Shown: piece by piece, positions 10,250 to 23,600 of the stretch | Layout of the letters: the number at the start of each line of letters is the position of its first letter | Position numbering within the stretch: the stretch's first letter is position 1 | Assembly (NCBI GenBank): GCA_014526335.1 | Contig: JACTAT010000056.1 | Location: 532,968-596,967 of the forward strand | Source of the DNA: Chrysaora quinquecirrha | Lineage: Eukaryota; Cnidaria; Scyphozoa; Semaeostomeae; Pelagiidae | Length of the DNA: 64,000 nucleotides | Direction: 5' to 3' | Position numbers and translations under genes: made by a program | Notes under the pieces: generated by a model | What the model saw: only the letters and a program-made list of their open reading frames with translations | Database searches by the model: none | Told to the model about the DNA's origin: nothing

Positions 10250-13200
10250 TATATGCGATGAATATTTGTGGGGATAATTTTTGGCGTATAGATGTACGAT
10301 TGTTTATCTGGCACATTATCTTTTGAAATTTTGCACGTTTCAGGCAGATTGTTTTCCCACATTTTGCTACAGTACAAACCCAAAATTGATCAATTACTTT
10401 TCGGAAGAAAAAGAAGTCCCTTTGATAAATTAAGATAAATTGCTGGATGCAAATATTGAAAGTATCTTTTTAAGTTATGGAACAGAGCAATCAAATTTTC
10501 AACATAAAAAGATATGCTAAAGCTGTGTATTAGACATGAAGGTCATGCTGAAGCGTATTTTCTACGTTTTAAAAGTGTATAGCGTTTGGCGAGGCGCAGT
10601 ATAGTATGCACTTCATTAAAGCAATTATAGTTGCTTCTCTGGGGCTAAAGCATAGCTTAAACCTCCTGAATGTCTCTGATAATCTGGCGACTTTACCTGG
10701 AATAGTTATCATTGCATAGAGAACAGCATCTTTCAAAATAGCTATTGTTGTTAATCAAATCATATTTCTTTGAGAATGGAACGTCAAAACTTATATACAA
10801 ATTGCAAAATGGATTAGTTGATAATTTCATTCTACTGATGTGCTAGTGTAAATTTTAAGTACAAATTATTCCCAAGAACTATCATACTTTGGGTGAATTC
10901 CGGCAAATGTCCATATTGAGACTGCTAAGAACATGATACTTCACATTTATGCCTTTTTTCAAAAATTCTTAAATTTTCGAAATTAAATAATTTAAGACAC
11001 TTTTGCTATACCAATAAGCGATTTTAAGGTTTCTAGAGCCATTATGGATTAGGTGAAAATTTTAAAATAAAAAGATGAAAAAAACCTTACTATATGGCTA
11101 AGAACATAATTTCTTATAAAAAAATGACTGTATCTCACATTTTTCTTTCTATTTCAAAAATATCAAGCAATGGCTACTACCTCCTTGTACTTGCCATATT
11201 AGAACTTTATTCTAACATTATATTAACAATTGCTGACCATAACAATTACCTGGAGGCCCACTAAAGAGGGTCTCGAGTCTCGTAATAACGCACAATTTTT
11301 CAACCATGCAAGCAGTCATACACCCCATACACCATGGACATGGAACTAGATTCTCACGTGCACGCATTTCACGCCTTTCTCTGCCGATTTTTGTGCAAGA
11401 TTGGATTTAAGCGCGCTTGAACGGAGGAGCGAGTCACTCCTTGGAATTTCATACACCCTCAGCTGGAATCTCTACTATATTGTTTTCGTAGGAAACTTTT
11501 AAGAATCCTTTTGTTTATATAGGAATCTCGCACGCTTTTTCAACGAATGAAATGGCCCTCGGCTTGAAATTCATTCATGTGTCGGATTGGCAGTCAACAA
11601 TTATTTTTTTCGATCTGCAGCAGGGAAGACAGAAAATTACGATTTGGGGGGGGGGGGATGGCTTATAGATTTACGACGAACAAAAATGATCACGGTCAAC
11701 GATCAACCGATCAACGATCATGGTTTTACGCCGTCAATATGTGAATCACGAAATCACGAGCTGTACGTACGAAGCGATTTCATGCTACACGCTTCCAATT
11801 AGATTCACGCATTCACGGGCAAAAATTCTGATCTCATCAAATCACACATTGAATGGTCCAATAACACCGCACCCAGAACCACTCGAGGGACTCTTTTGCA
11901 GGTTTCCCTCAAAAACAACTACAGAAGTCTTGTGGGAAACAAGAAATCCTATTTTCTTATTATTCTTGTTTTAAACAATGCACGGCTCCCGTCCTCATTC
12001 TAGCAACAACAGAAAACTCTTTCCATTTGTTTTCCGAGTAATCCTTTGAAAGAAATTTCCTACAAAGGATATCGGTTTTAGAAATCAACTCCAGGGCAGG
12101 GAAGCTCCTTCTTAAAAATTTCTCTCCGGGACAGGGTGGATTTACTAACTTTCTAGCCCGCACATCTTCGTATTTAGGAAAGTAAAGTTTCCCTATTTTC
12201 GCAAAAAAGATACTTACATTTTCTCTTCTCTTAAATCACCCGTGAAATCCTTAAAAGCTTGTTAACGTTGTAATTTTTGTAATTGTTGATTTTTAACAAG
12301 ACACAGATACAGGAGACTCAGGTTTTCGTGAGCCTTTGTACTACATGTTGCTCTAGGCCTGGTCCCCAAAATCATGACAATGAAAATCAGGAGACGTCTA
12401 GCTAAATATAGATAAAACAAGTTATATCCAACCTTATATCAATATGGAGATTTTTACATGGTGCTCTCGAGGGACGCAGTGATGGCATGTTTCATATGTG
12501 GCCTTCACGTGTGAGTGAGGTTTCCAAGGAATACAAGTAGCAAATCTGGGGCAAATCTGTCTCGGTTAGGTTACTCTCTTCGTCCGCTTGGTAGTGGCTC
12601 AAGATTTTTTGCCCAGCTCTCCCAACCCTGAAACATGGAGTCCTTTTTGGGGATGGTTTTTCTTGTTGTAAGTCTATTCTTACAGCCTGTCCCGTGGCTC
12701 GGGAATTTTACAGTTCTCTAAACAATATCCTATCAAACAATATTATGATCAATGCTGATAATCTTTGAAGGTATTTTGCAATACAAACTTCTATACACAT
12801 ATACAGGGTGTACTGAAAAAAGGAACCCGCTTTTGAATTTGTTTTTATTCGCAAACTGTAGCTTAATGTTGTGAATTTGGGGTTTGAGCTCACCAAAAGA
12901 GATAAGGCACAGAATAACATTATAAGCATATAATTCAGCAATTAACAAAACATAAGAAGCTATATACAAACGTTCCCTAAGTGATACTTTCCATGATTTT
13001 GCGTGTTGTCTCTAACTGTTACGTTACGAAATTGTCTGCGAATTCTGCTCAAAACGGACGAATGTCAAGAAACGTCACCACGGGAAGAAACGTGACCAGC
13101 ACGTGGGAACGGGGAGGACTGGGAACCAAGGAACACCCAAAAGCGGTGACACTTCTCAACACTTAAAGGCCAGTAAAAGTTTGCCATAACACTCATTGAG

Positions 13201-13579
13201 TGCAAAGTTTTCATATTTCATCTTCACAAAAACATGCTGTAATGAATTTCATTGATAAATGAAGCATGTGCACAAACTGTATGCACATTTCATGCAATTG
13301 AGGATTTTCGGCTGCTGGGATAAGGTACAGCAAGGGTTTATTGATACAACCATTGGTTACTTTAGGCCAAGGATTTGAAAAATGATTGATTTAAGCAGAC
13401 AAAATAGTTTAAAAACAATACAGACAAAACTATTCTTTGTGCTGACTAAACATAGTTTTTATATAAGATCTCTATCTATACATCCTGAACCTTCAGCGCA
13501 CCGCACCCCCGTACACTTATAAATCCTCGCCTTGGTTTTCTGCACAATCTAGGTTGTCAAGTAAGTGCTATCCTCTAGC
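10250..13579. other. Middle of the foldback-like element, no gene recognised
   Basis: AT-rich DNA without a credible coding frame. It holds a G-run at 11646-11657, an ATTCACTCC-type repeat at about 11428-11580 (relatives at 44300-44450 and 45265-45400), and a mariner-like end TACAGGGTGTACTGAAAAAA near 12803. The segment after the mariner-like end resembles the reverse complement of 46200-46400. Confidence 0.5.
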
Positions 13580-13581
13580 TA

Positions 13582-13957
13582 CACTCTTTTTTATAAGAAA
13601 CCCATTTATAAGAAACTCAGTACTGAGATCAATATTGGTTAAGAAACTTTCAGTACTCGACCAAAAATGGTAAGAAACTCGCAGGTCTCAAGAATCTTTA
13701 GAATTAAACATAAAGCATCGAAAGACAAACTTCTGTTGCACCATAAGTGTCTATTTTTACAGAAAAACAGCTGATGTAAACGTGAATTGTCTTGCTTCTT
13801 CTATTTGTAGATTTTAAGTGTCTAATACCTGTTTTGGCACTTAAAAATTTTGATTCTAAGAAACTGCTAAGAAACTTTCAGTACCAAATTTGTCCCAAAA
13901 CTAAGAAACTTTGAGTACTGACCAAAAATTTTAGTTTCTTATAATAAAAAAAGAGTG
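13582..13957. mobile_element. TATAAGAAAC-family MITE, 376 bp
   Basis: Left end CACTCTTTTTTATAAGAAAC, right end the inverted counterpart GTTTCTTATAATAAAAAAAG then AGTG. It is flanked by TA on both sides (13580-13581 and 13958-13959). Inside are repeated TAAGAAACTTTCAGTACT motifs near both ends. Related sequences at 18742-19286, 29225-29620, 49075-49110 and 60470-60845 suggest a family of non-autonomous Tc1/mariner-like elements. Confidence 0.85.
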
Positions 13958-14344
13958 TAATCGTATTTGAAGGTAAGTTACACGCATTAAGAGAGAGCAA
14001 CTGTACAATAATTCGCTGTTTGTATATTTTTTGAGTCTGCGTCTACATCACGTTTACCAACATCAATGTGCTCCAAAAAACTGCCGAATCAGAATCCTCA
14101 GAGAATGATACCATAAATCGAATGTCAGTTACAAAATGAGGTGATGCAGAAGAAAATGAGATTTCAATACAAGAAAATTCATTTTACGTTTAACTCAATG
14201 GAACCCAATGACAATTTTATTTTAAGAATTAAGTAGTAAATTATGCTAGCAAAAAAGGTCTGTTGATATGAAAAATTGCAAGAACAGTAAAAAATAATTT
14301 CAAAGTTAAAGATTATATACCTTTTATACATGATGCAGAAACGT

Positions 14345-15600
14345 AAGCTGGAATATGTACTACTATATACCTATGTATCTCTCCACCGTCTCCACCGTCT
14401 CCACAACATTCGGGGCCATGTATGCCTGTACTACTATATACCTATGTATCTCTCCACCGTCTCCACCGTCTCCACAACATTCGGGGCCATGTATGCCTGT
14501 ACTACTATATGCCTATAACTATCTCTCCACCGTCTCCACCGTCTCCACAGCATTCGGGGCCATGTATGCCTGTACTACTATATACCTATGTATCTCTCCA
14601 CCGTCTCCACCGTCTCCACAACATTTGGGGCCATGTATGCCTGTACTACTATATGCCTATAACTATCTCTCCACCGTCTCCACCGTCTCCACAGCATTCG
14701 GGACCATGTATGCCTCTACTACTATATACCTATGTATCTCTCCACCGTCTCCACCGTCTCCACAACATTTGGGGCCATGTATGCCTGTACTACTATATGC
14801 CTATAACTATCTCTCCACCGTCTCCACCGTCTCCACAGCATTTGGGGCCATGTATGCCTGTACTACTATATGCCTATAACTATCTCTCCACCGTCTCCAC
14901 CGTCTCCACCGTCTCCACAATATTTGGGGCCATGTATGCCTGTACTACTATATGCCTATAACTATCTCTCCACCGTCTCCACCGTCTCCACAGCATTCGG
15001 GGCCATGTATGCCTCTACTACTATATACCTATGTATCTCTCCACCGTCTCCACCGTCTCCACAACATTCGGGGCCATGTATGCCTGTACTACTATATGCC
15101 TATAACTATCTCTCCACCGTCTCCACCGTCTCCACAGCATTCGGGGCCATGTATGCCTCTACTACTATATGCCTATAACTATCTCTCCACCGTCTCCACC
15201 GTCTCCACAACATTTGGGGCCATGTATGCCTGTACTACTATATACCTATGTATCTCTCCACCGTCTCCACTGTCTCCACAACATTTGGGGCCATGTATGC
15301 CTGTACCACTATATGCCTATAACTATCTCTCCACCGTCTCCACCGTCTCCACAGCATTCGGGGCCATGTATGCCTGTACTACTATATACCTATGCATCTC
15401 TTCACCGTCTCCACCGTCTCCACAACATTCGGGGCCATGTATGCCTGTACTACTATATGCCTATAACTATCTCTCCACCATGTCTCCACACTATCTCTCC
15501 ATCTCCACAACATTTGGGGCCATGTATGCCTGTACTACTATATACCTATGTATCACCGCACAGTCTCAACCATCTCCACAACATGTGGGGCTATGTACGC
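14345..15600. repeat. 73-bp minisatellite array, right arm (inverted)
   Basis: About 17 units of the same repeat as 8340-9656 but in the opposite orientation (CCACCGTCTCCACCGTCTCC, then ATTCGGGGCCATGTATGCCT). The last units, from about 15470 on, are degenerate. Together the arms could pair as a stem of more than 1.2 kb. Confidence 0.95.
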
Positions 15601-15918
15601 TCGTATGCTTATAACCTAATGTATCTGCATTCCTTAGTAGTTCTCTTACTATTAGGACCGTTCGGTTTCATGTATAATTTACAACGTATGCGTTTGCTAC
15701 TATTTGCCGCCCCGTCTGAGGCATGCTTGTGATGAAGTAAGATTACAGTATTAGTTTAGGGTGTTTGTATATTGCACTGTCGTATCTGCCATATCTCGTG
15801 GTGCCTGTTGGTTCGTTCTTGATTGGGCACGTAGCTATTGCTATGGGCAAGTTGTTGCTCGCATGCGCACTACGCAGTTATTCATTCTCTGATACATCGA
15901 GGAATAGCCCCTGATTTG

Positions 15919-18741
15919 ATCATTTCTATTACGGTATTGAGGCAATGGGATTGTGATATTTTTGTGCGTATAGCGATGGTAGATATTTCTTGGACGATTT
16001 CTGCTGATGCAATTTTAGTTCCCAAAGAAAGCGGGTAGATTTTATGACGCCATCACTGCTTGATTCTCGTGATAATCTAAAAATTGTTCTAAAGAGAAAT
16101 TATTTCCAGAAACATATCAAGTATAGCCAATGCTTTAGAGCAACTCTAATTGTAAAGATTAAAGGGTGTGTGAGCGTTCTTTGGGTCTCCGTTATCTGAC
16201 CTAGACTTGCTGACGAGGTCATACTTCTTATTCATGAAACTTCCCAGTAATTGTTCAATAGGTCTTCTCGCTCAATCTCCCGCGTACCCACAGTGTTACT
16301 TGTTTCCATAGTTTTTTTTCCAGTACTCGGGAATATTTAATTTTCACTGGTGGCTTAGTTCTACATCTCCAAATGTGTTGTTAGTCAAGTTTGGAATATT
16401 TACGCCAAATTTGTTTATTTACATGGTTCTTTAACGTTCCAAGATATTCTGAGGTGGTACCGCCTTTTTGACGTGATTATTCGAGTTCAGGGCAACGTTT
16501 CTACATCTAGTAATTGTGCTCGCTTGCCTAAATTTGAGCCAAAGACCACAAGCACAAAAGGCGGAAATGCTAATCATTTAGCCTGCGCCCAGACCCAAAC
16601 TTAAGAAACCAGTAGAAATTGGCATGCCTGCAGGCGATTTGATTGGTTCAAAAGACAAACGAAAACAAAAAGAATTCAGGTACTCATGAAACAAAAACAA
16701 GGCAAGAACAAGCTTTTGCACTTAGTTACGCAGACTCTACTGATTTCATAAGTTTGAGTCTAGGCCCAGGCTTAATCATTACAATACGCTGAAAGCGATA
16801 TCTACATATACTTCAAGTCTTTTCTGCAATTCTGGAATATGGCATAGTCGCTAGAAACAGTGGCTGTATCAGTGCTGTGCGACAATGCTGCGAGAACGAC
16901 GTAATGTTGACTTTGATAAAACTTTTCAGGCCCTTATGGTTCTACAGCAGCAAGATTTTATGAGAAGACAAGTTTCAGGCCACTGGGAAGTATCGGTGAT
17001 CTTGCGAGTTTTCTCGTGAAAACACATGACTGCCATTAGACAATCATCAAATGCGAGTTAAAGACCAATGCACATGACAATACACGACGGTACGGGGTAG
17101 GTTGAGTAACAACCTTCGTTCTTACTACAAAAACTATCCTGGCTCGGTCTTGCTTTGCGATAACCTAGGCCTTGCTCAGGATAACGCGACCGCGAAAAAC
17201 TTTGGCTAGGCCAGCCATGTTAGCATATCACCCCTAAATCCAAGCCTTCCTCAAATAATCAGGGCCAAGCTAAATAGGGATTGGCTGAGTTCGAAATTTC
17301 CGCGTTCATACTAGTGGGACCAGGCACAGGTAACCCTAAAACTAGACCGAGTCAGAGTAGTCTTTGTTTTGTGAAAGAGGCCTTCATGACTTTCTTATGG
17401 GACCTGAACAACAATCGTGATCAGAGAATGAATAACGACCATTATAGATATGCCTGACACAGTGCTTTTCCCGTTGTTCTTAACGAGGCTTTGATAATGT
17501 GCAAACCAGGCTTACAGTTTGCAGAAAACAAGCAGTTTGAATTAAATGCTTTAGCCGCTCAGAGCCAACATCATATTTAGATAAAAATGTTTATTTAGGT
17601 AAAGATAATTCTAAATAATGTTGGTAAAAAATGCTGGTAAAAAATTTTGCTGGTAAAAAATGTAAAAAAGCTGTCATACCCTTCATTCTTTATCAGCCAT
17701 AGATCTTGCAGCTCTAACTGTAAGAAGCGAGAACGTTTTCATTAGGGGCACTCTTCATTCTGAAAGATTATAAGTAGAAAATTAACATTAGTTGAAATAT
17801 ATTGATAATTTTCGAAATGCGCACATGTTGGCTAGCTCGGCTAGCTGTTGGCAATTCTCTGCGTTGAAAATATAGCTTGAAGAAGGCCTTGCATTGTCTG
17901 ATTATGCACATGTATTGTTGCTACTTTTAGCTGCAAACCACAAGCAAATTTTACCTGGCTTGAATGCAAGCACCATTTGATTACTCGTTTATGGCTTAAC
18001 GTGTATTAAGCATGTCTGAGTTCCATGTCAAATTAAATCAACAACGACATAAAAGTCAATCACCTGGTGTATAACAAGACTTGTCTGAAGAGATCTAGTT
18101 GCTGAAAGAGAACCTAACGGTCTTAAGGCTTGAATCAATTATTACAATGTATTAAAATTAGTAAGAAAATAAGATGGTTAATTTTACCAGAATGGTTTAA
18201 TGAATTCACCTAATAAGGCGCTAATAAAGGGAAGAAAATCTAGAAATACGAAATTAAATTAATTACTTATGGATCTTTAATCTTGAAAATAGATCTGAAT
18301 TTTCTGATTCATAATTTGCAGCCTCATTGACGTCATAGCCTCTTTATCATTGATTTTCATGAAACCGAGTCATGCATTTTTAATGATTTCAATGTGCAAA
18401 ATCGAGGATTATGGCTGAAAATCACGATACGATAAACAATTTATTTTTAGTGCTTTTCAATTTGAGCTTTACAGGAGGTGATGTGTACGTCGACGTCGGT
18501 CAGTGGGGTTATCTTTAGATTTTTTCTTACTTTCTTGAGGGCGTTAGCTCCTGCTGGATAGCTATGAACGAACCAAGTAGATTTAATGAAAATGATAAGG
18601 AATGCTTTGAAGAATACGTTTAGAATATACGAAAGCTAAATACAGAATTAAGGTAGAAATGATAAGTTTCGTATCGTTATCTAAGAAAACAAGGTGTTTT
18701 CGCACAGGTGTAAGAAAATGGATAAAAAGCTAATTGCAGTA
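15919..18741. other. Intergenic, nothing recognised
   Basis: About 2.8 kb without a convincing exon, repeat array or element end. Open frames are short and featureless. Confidence 0.5.
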
Positions 18742-19286
18742 CACGCAGTTTTTTTTATAAGCAACCGCTTATAAGCAACCTTGATGTAGAAGGTCTAAAA
18801 TCTTAAGCAACGTACAGTACCACAGGAGAAAAACCTAAGCAACATTTTGAATTTTAAATAATTTATATCACTGCAAGCAATCAAGGATTGATCAACATCG
18901 AAGCCATTACCATTCATTTGCCGTCAAAAACTCGCATATCGACGGAGTGTTGCTCCTTGCGCGAAGCATTTCATTGAGGGTTCCCTTTTTTCTTTCAATA
19001 CAAAGTCCTATATGGTAACAATTACATGGTACATCTTCACTGATATTATTTATAGTATTTATTTGCTGCATACTGCGTGTTCTAGCGTTATTTTGCATAA
19101 AAAGCTATAGGATAACTCCAAATTTTGCTGTTTTTTAGCCTCTATACTATTCTTAGGGCAAAAATATACAGTTAAAATTAAGCAACTACTAAGCAACTTT
19201 TGCTACTAAAAGGTGGCCTTAAGAGGTCCTAAAATAAGCAACTTTTTAAACTAGGCCCGGGCAAAGTTGCTTATAAAAAAACTGCG
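18742..19286. mobile_element. MITE with TTTTTATAAGCAAC ends, 545 bp
   Basis: Left end CACGCAGTTTTTTTTATAAG, right end the inverted form ending AAAAAAACTGCG. TA stands at 18740-18741 and 19287-19288. The left end has two extra bases (CA) before CGCAG, so the exact left boundary is uncertain. TTATAAGCAACC is repeated directly inside the left end, as in the related TATAAGAAAC element. Confidence 0.75.
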
Positions 19287-19379
19287 TAGCTAAAGGTTTA
19301 AGCTGCGCTGTGTTCTGTGTAATTTAGCTTTACGCTGTGTTTTTTGGTCAAAAATTCGAAATAAAAATTCAAGACAGAC

Positions 19380-19530
19380 TTAAGCCATGTCGACCCACGA
19401 TACGATAGAACTAACGCCGACTAGTTTTTACTGTAAATCCTTTATTAACAGTCGGCAACTAGTTCTGGGGAGTTCTGATATGTTTGCAATGTCAACGTAA
19501 GCCTTGCTTCAGAGGTGAGGGGCTAAAAGC
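19380..19530. repeat. Dispersed repeat, relative at 22830-23085
   Basis: Shares CTAACGCC/GGCGTTAGTT, AGTTCTGA, ATGTCAACGTAAGCCT and nearby strings with 22830-23085 (GTCAACATAAGCCTGGCTT). Probably two diverged copies of one element; its ends were not resolved. Confidence 0.4.
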
Positions 19531-19589
19531 TACATCTCATGCTTACTTACACCGATTCCAATCGCACCAGCCCTTGTTCCAGCATTAAA

Positions 19590-19980
19590 GGATCATCATA
19601 ATCATCATCAGTGGTTTTACCTTTTGCATCACCATAATCATCATAATCATCATTGCCATCATCACCATCATTATCATCATCATCAAAATCATCATGATCA
19701 TGATCATGATCATCATCATCATCATCATCAGCAACATCATCATCATCACCATCATCATGATCATCGTCATCATCATCAGCATCATCATCATCATCATCAT
19801 TATCATCATCATCATCATCAACATCATCATCATCATCATCATCACCATAATCACCACCATCATCATCATCATTATCATCATCATCAAAATCATCATGATC
19901 ATGATCATGATCATCATCATCATCATCATCAGCAACATCATCATCATCACCATCATCATGATCATCGTCATCATCATCAG

Positions 19981-20024
<44 letters not shown>

Positions 20025-20078
20025 ACATCATCATCATCATCATCATCACCATAATCACCACCATCATCATCATCATCG

Positions 20079-20132
<54 letters not shown>

Positions 20133-20222
20133 ACTTCATCGTCATGATAATCATGATAATCATCATAATCATAATCATCATCACCATCATCAGCATCATC
20201 ATCATCATCATCATCATCACTC
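19590..20222. repeat. Compound (CAT)n microsatellite with internal duplication
   Basis: About 630 bp of CAT/CAC/CAA/CAG trinucleotides. A pattern containing TCATGATCATGATCATGATC followed by (CAT)n CAGCAACAT occurs twice, at about 19690 and 19900. The array was therefore enlarged by copying a segment of roughly 210 bp, not only by slippage. The poly-Asp, poly-Met, poly-His and poly-Ile frames through it are artefacts. It lies about 210 bp beyond the stop codon of the mosaic gene. Confidence 0.95.
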
Positions 20223-20431
20223 AGTACTAGGTGCGGTAGATTGAGGTTAAATTTTGATAAAATCCAATTCAATATGATGCTTATGATGGCAATTTTAGTA
20301 ATTTAAATGTTCTATCATGAATTAAAATTACCTTAAGCAACTGAAAATGAAAATAAAGTAAATAAAAGCCATAATTTAAGTTTATAATTAATCATTTGCT
20401 GTCTTGCTATTGAAAATCAAATAGTTCTTTA

Positions 20432-20604
20432 CTATGAAACAGTTACTTGCGCTGTTTTAGAATCTGCTCCAGCGAAGTTACGAACTGAGCACTGATAGGT
20501 ACCAGAATCAGATGGTGAAGCGTTGGCAATAATTAATACCATTCCAACTTTCTTCATGTCAAGATTCAAAGCGTCTTGTTGGATTGCAGTAGGCGGCAAT
20601 GACC
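20432..20604 (-). CDS. Mosaic gene exon v38, Ig domain second half and stop
   Basis: 57 codons plus stop (TTTCCAG/GGTCAT ... TTTCATAG). [51 protein letters not shown]. The D-S-G-T-Y-x-C motif and the G strand TAQVTV complete the Ig domain, and the stop follows one residue later. A possible donor CAA/GTAACT lies inside the last codons but would break the phase-1 pattern. So this is probably the true C terminus, with no membrane anchor. Confidence 0.85.
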
Positions 20605-23600
20605 CTGGAAAGAAGTCAAAAATATTAGCTTTATTTCTTAGTAGCCCATGCCCTTCTCTTAGACCATCGCATCGTAAGGAAATATGCATGGTGTTGGAGA
20701 AGGCTCAACATAACCGAAACAAAGGGGAGGACAGACTTGAGTTGTATGACTTGGATAGTTACTCGGGGATTTCGTTGAGCGATATATCCCAGTGGAAGCG
20801 TCGTTGGCTCTCTGGTCATGCAATCAAGGTTCCAATCCCATCAATTGTGGTATGTCATTTATTGAAAAATCTATTCTTGTGTTGGCTATTCATGACAAAT
20901 ACATCGCCCGCAAGGATTTCATCCGTGCAAGGACGTCAGCCTTTAATGAACTGTGCATCACGGATGTCTGCCTTGTTGTTGCTTCACCTTCACTTCGAGT
21001 GCTTGTGAAATCATACTCCTTCTCTTGAAGGACTATGGTGAAACAATATATAGTCATTCAAACTAAGTCGTAGGTCATTTCGTTCCACTGCTTTGATGGT
21101 TTATTTTAAGGTCCTAAAAAGGATTCTTAGGCAGCCATTTTTCCATGGCCCTATCAGTCCAGTAGCCTGATCCATGGACCATCCAGTGTCCTGACCAATA
21201 GTTCTTTGGTCCCAGTCGTCAGTAATGAAACTGTTAATACTTCACCCAGTTGCCCTGTCCTGTTCCTTAGTCTTGCTCATGCTACCGGGGAAAACCAAAG
21301 TCGTGGAGAAAAACTCTAACAATGCAGTGTATTTATGTTAAGCCCAAGGTATTGACATTTTTTTACAGGAAAAACTAGAAACACAAGGCAGAGATTTGGG
21401 TATAATTTTTCCTTCACCTTAGAAAACATTTGAGTTGAATACAAGAAAGAGTGCAGTGTTGAGCCCTTGCCCTTAAGCGTGATTTAATGAGATTTTGAGA
21501 ATAATACTCTTCAGTTCCAAAGCAACGGGGGTGATACTAATTAATTTCGCTGAGCTGTTTACGACCCCCTTGTTTATGAATTTTCCTGGGCTTGAGCAAG
21601 ATTTTTACTGAAAAGATCCCTGTCACGGTGGGCTTATTCTACGCTTATACAAGATACCATTATACAGTAACGCAAGAGTAAAACGTCCCACCAACAAACT
21701 CAAAGTACCAAAGCTTCAAAGCTTAGCTATAGACATAATGTATGAGTCATAGTTTTCGCTCTTTAGGCCAATCTGATTTCGATAGGTCGCTCAGAACCAC
21801 TGTGAGCATAAAGCCATCCAATTCAATTTTGTTAAGTAAATAGTTGTTGCTGTTGTAAAGGCTGTTGTTGCTGTTTGCGAAGTGTGGGACTTATGTAATG
21901 AGTCTAGCTTAGCTATACGCCCTTCGTGATAATCGACTTCAGGTTCTCCGTGAAGCGTGCTGAAGACCCTCTTTTACCTCCCTCTCATATAGTATTCTTT
22001 TTTGCACCGGCATAGTGCAAACAAGACCTAAGTAACGGATTGGTGTCTGAATGGTACCCTGGGTGCCAGAGTCTCTTTAAGAGAAAGGAAAGGAAAGGGA
22101 AAGGGAGAGACGGGAAGAGAGAATCTTTGTTTTTTCTTTTTTTTTTTTTATTCTAAAAGGCTCTGGAACCCAGGGTATCTGAATGGCCACTGACGCTGAC
22201 CTATAACAGATAGCTACGATCAAATGGTGTTGTCTCCAGTGAGAAAACGATGGAAATCGGAAACAAGAAGTTAAAACGGCATTAGGATTTCAAAACAGAT
22301 GAAAATGTATCGTAGATTGTATGAAAAATGCGTTTCTATACCTCCTATTTTAGTCCATGTTGTAGTTGGTTCAGGCATGATTATTCCCTGGAATAGGCAA
22401 TAAATACTGACAGTTTCTCCAGATTTTTCACTGATCTGAGCACTGGGCAAAACAACTGAAAGTTGAGGGACATCTAGAAAATAAAAACAATTTTACATAC
22501 ACTGCTGGTTGATAAAATCATGAGTGTACCACAATTGCCCATTATAGTAGCTCTATAGACCTTTTCCATGAAAGGGTCGCAATTATTGTAATTTTCCACA
22601 ATTTGGAGACAGAGCATTCGATACCACATTCATACCAAGCAGCCGAAATTTAGTCTAGGTGCAAAATTTTACTATCATATCTTTGGTATTTTTGATTTTA
22701 TGAAATTTCAAAGTTTACGATTTTCATAGACCAGTTGGGGTGAAAAATTTTTACAACCAGTAACTTTTCATGGTCAAAGTCCTGATAGAATCGAGAACTC
22801 TAAAACGTCAGGCTTCTGTTGACATTGCGCACAGTGAGAGCTAGTTGCCGACTGCTAGTCGGTGATTTCATGGAACTTATTCATCGCAACTGACCGGTCG
22901 ACTTAGGCAAAACTGGTTCCCGTCAGTCTCAGTCGACCTCTTGCAACCTCGATCAACTGTATCCTCTAAGTTCTGACTAGTTGTTGACATGCCCACATAA
23001 GTTAGCAGTTACAGATATGTGGCGTTAGTTCTATTGTGTGGTAGGTCAACATAAGCCTGGCTTTGGAGGCAACCTGTCGTCGATATGATAGAGTGCTGGT
23101 GAATTACAAATGTAGGATTCGGCCTAGAATTGATTGTTAGTCTTATTATGACCATCTTCATAGGTTACAATGTACATCAAAATTACCGAAGCATTGCTAA
23201 GTCTATTCTTAGGCTCTTTTCTTTATCTTCTGTTTAACAATTCAACGCTACGAAAGCTTGCCTTATTCTAATACATATAAGTACATTTACAAATGACTTA
23301 CTGAAGCATGCAGATTCATGACTTGCTCCGGTACTCTGAGTGGTGGTTCCAGTTGGACAAGGTATACATTCTGTTGATCCATTAACTTCACTAAATGTTC
23401 CTTTTGGGCATGGAGTACAACGTCCTTTTGGTGATATATCTAAACCAGTCCCAGAGAAGGTTCCTGCTCTGCATTTGGCTATAGGGGCAGAAATAATTGA
23501 AATATATTATTGAAAGGTCCTATTAACGATTTTCCGCTATAAACAGACGTTGAAAGTTAATCTGCAAGTTTTTAATATTGCAATTAAATCTCATAGTATA

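Larger units (their letters stand above)
8040..15918. mobile_element. Foldback-like DNA element with inverted minisatellite arms
   Basis: A 24-bp sequence beginning CCTCGATGTATCAGAGAATG at 8059-8082 recurs as its exact reverse complement at 15879-15902. Just outside are direct repeats TAGCCCTGATTTG (8040-8052) and TAGCCCCTGATTTG (15905-15918), which look like target-site duplications of unusual length. Inside each end lies an array of the same 73-bp unit in opposite orientation (8340-9656 and 14345-15600). This matches the layout of foldback elements such as FB, Galileo or the MuDR-related Rehavkus, whose long terminal inverted repeats are made of tandem repeats. No transposase-like frame is seen in the 4.7-kb middle, so it should be non-autonomous. 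The middle holds two nested MITEs. Confidence 0.7.

Noticed and set aside
19547..20272. Poly-Asp, poly-Met, poly-His and poly-Ile frames
   Set aside because: Direct translation of a trinucleotide microsatellite in different frames; no flanking exon structure.
20432..20450. Splice donor CAA/GTAACT inside the last Ig codons, with the gene continuing to the left
   Set aside because: It would end in phase 0 at the edge of the Ig G strand, unlike every other domain border. A stop follows naturally and no further exon is seen down to 15.9 kb.
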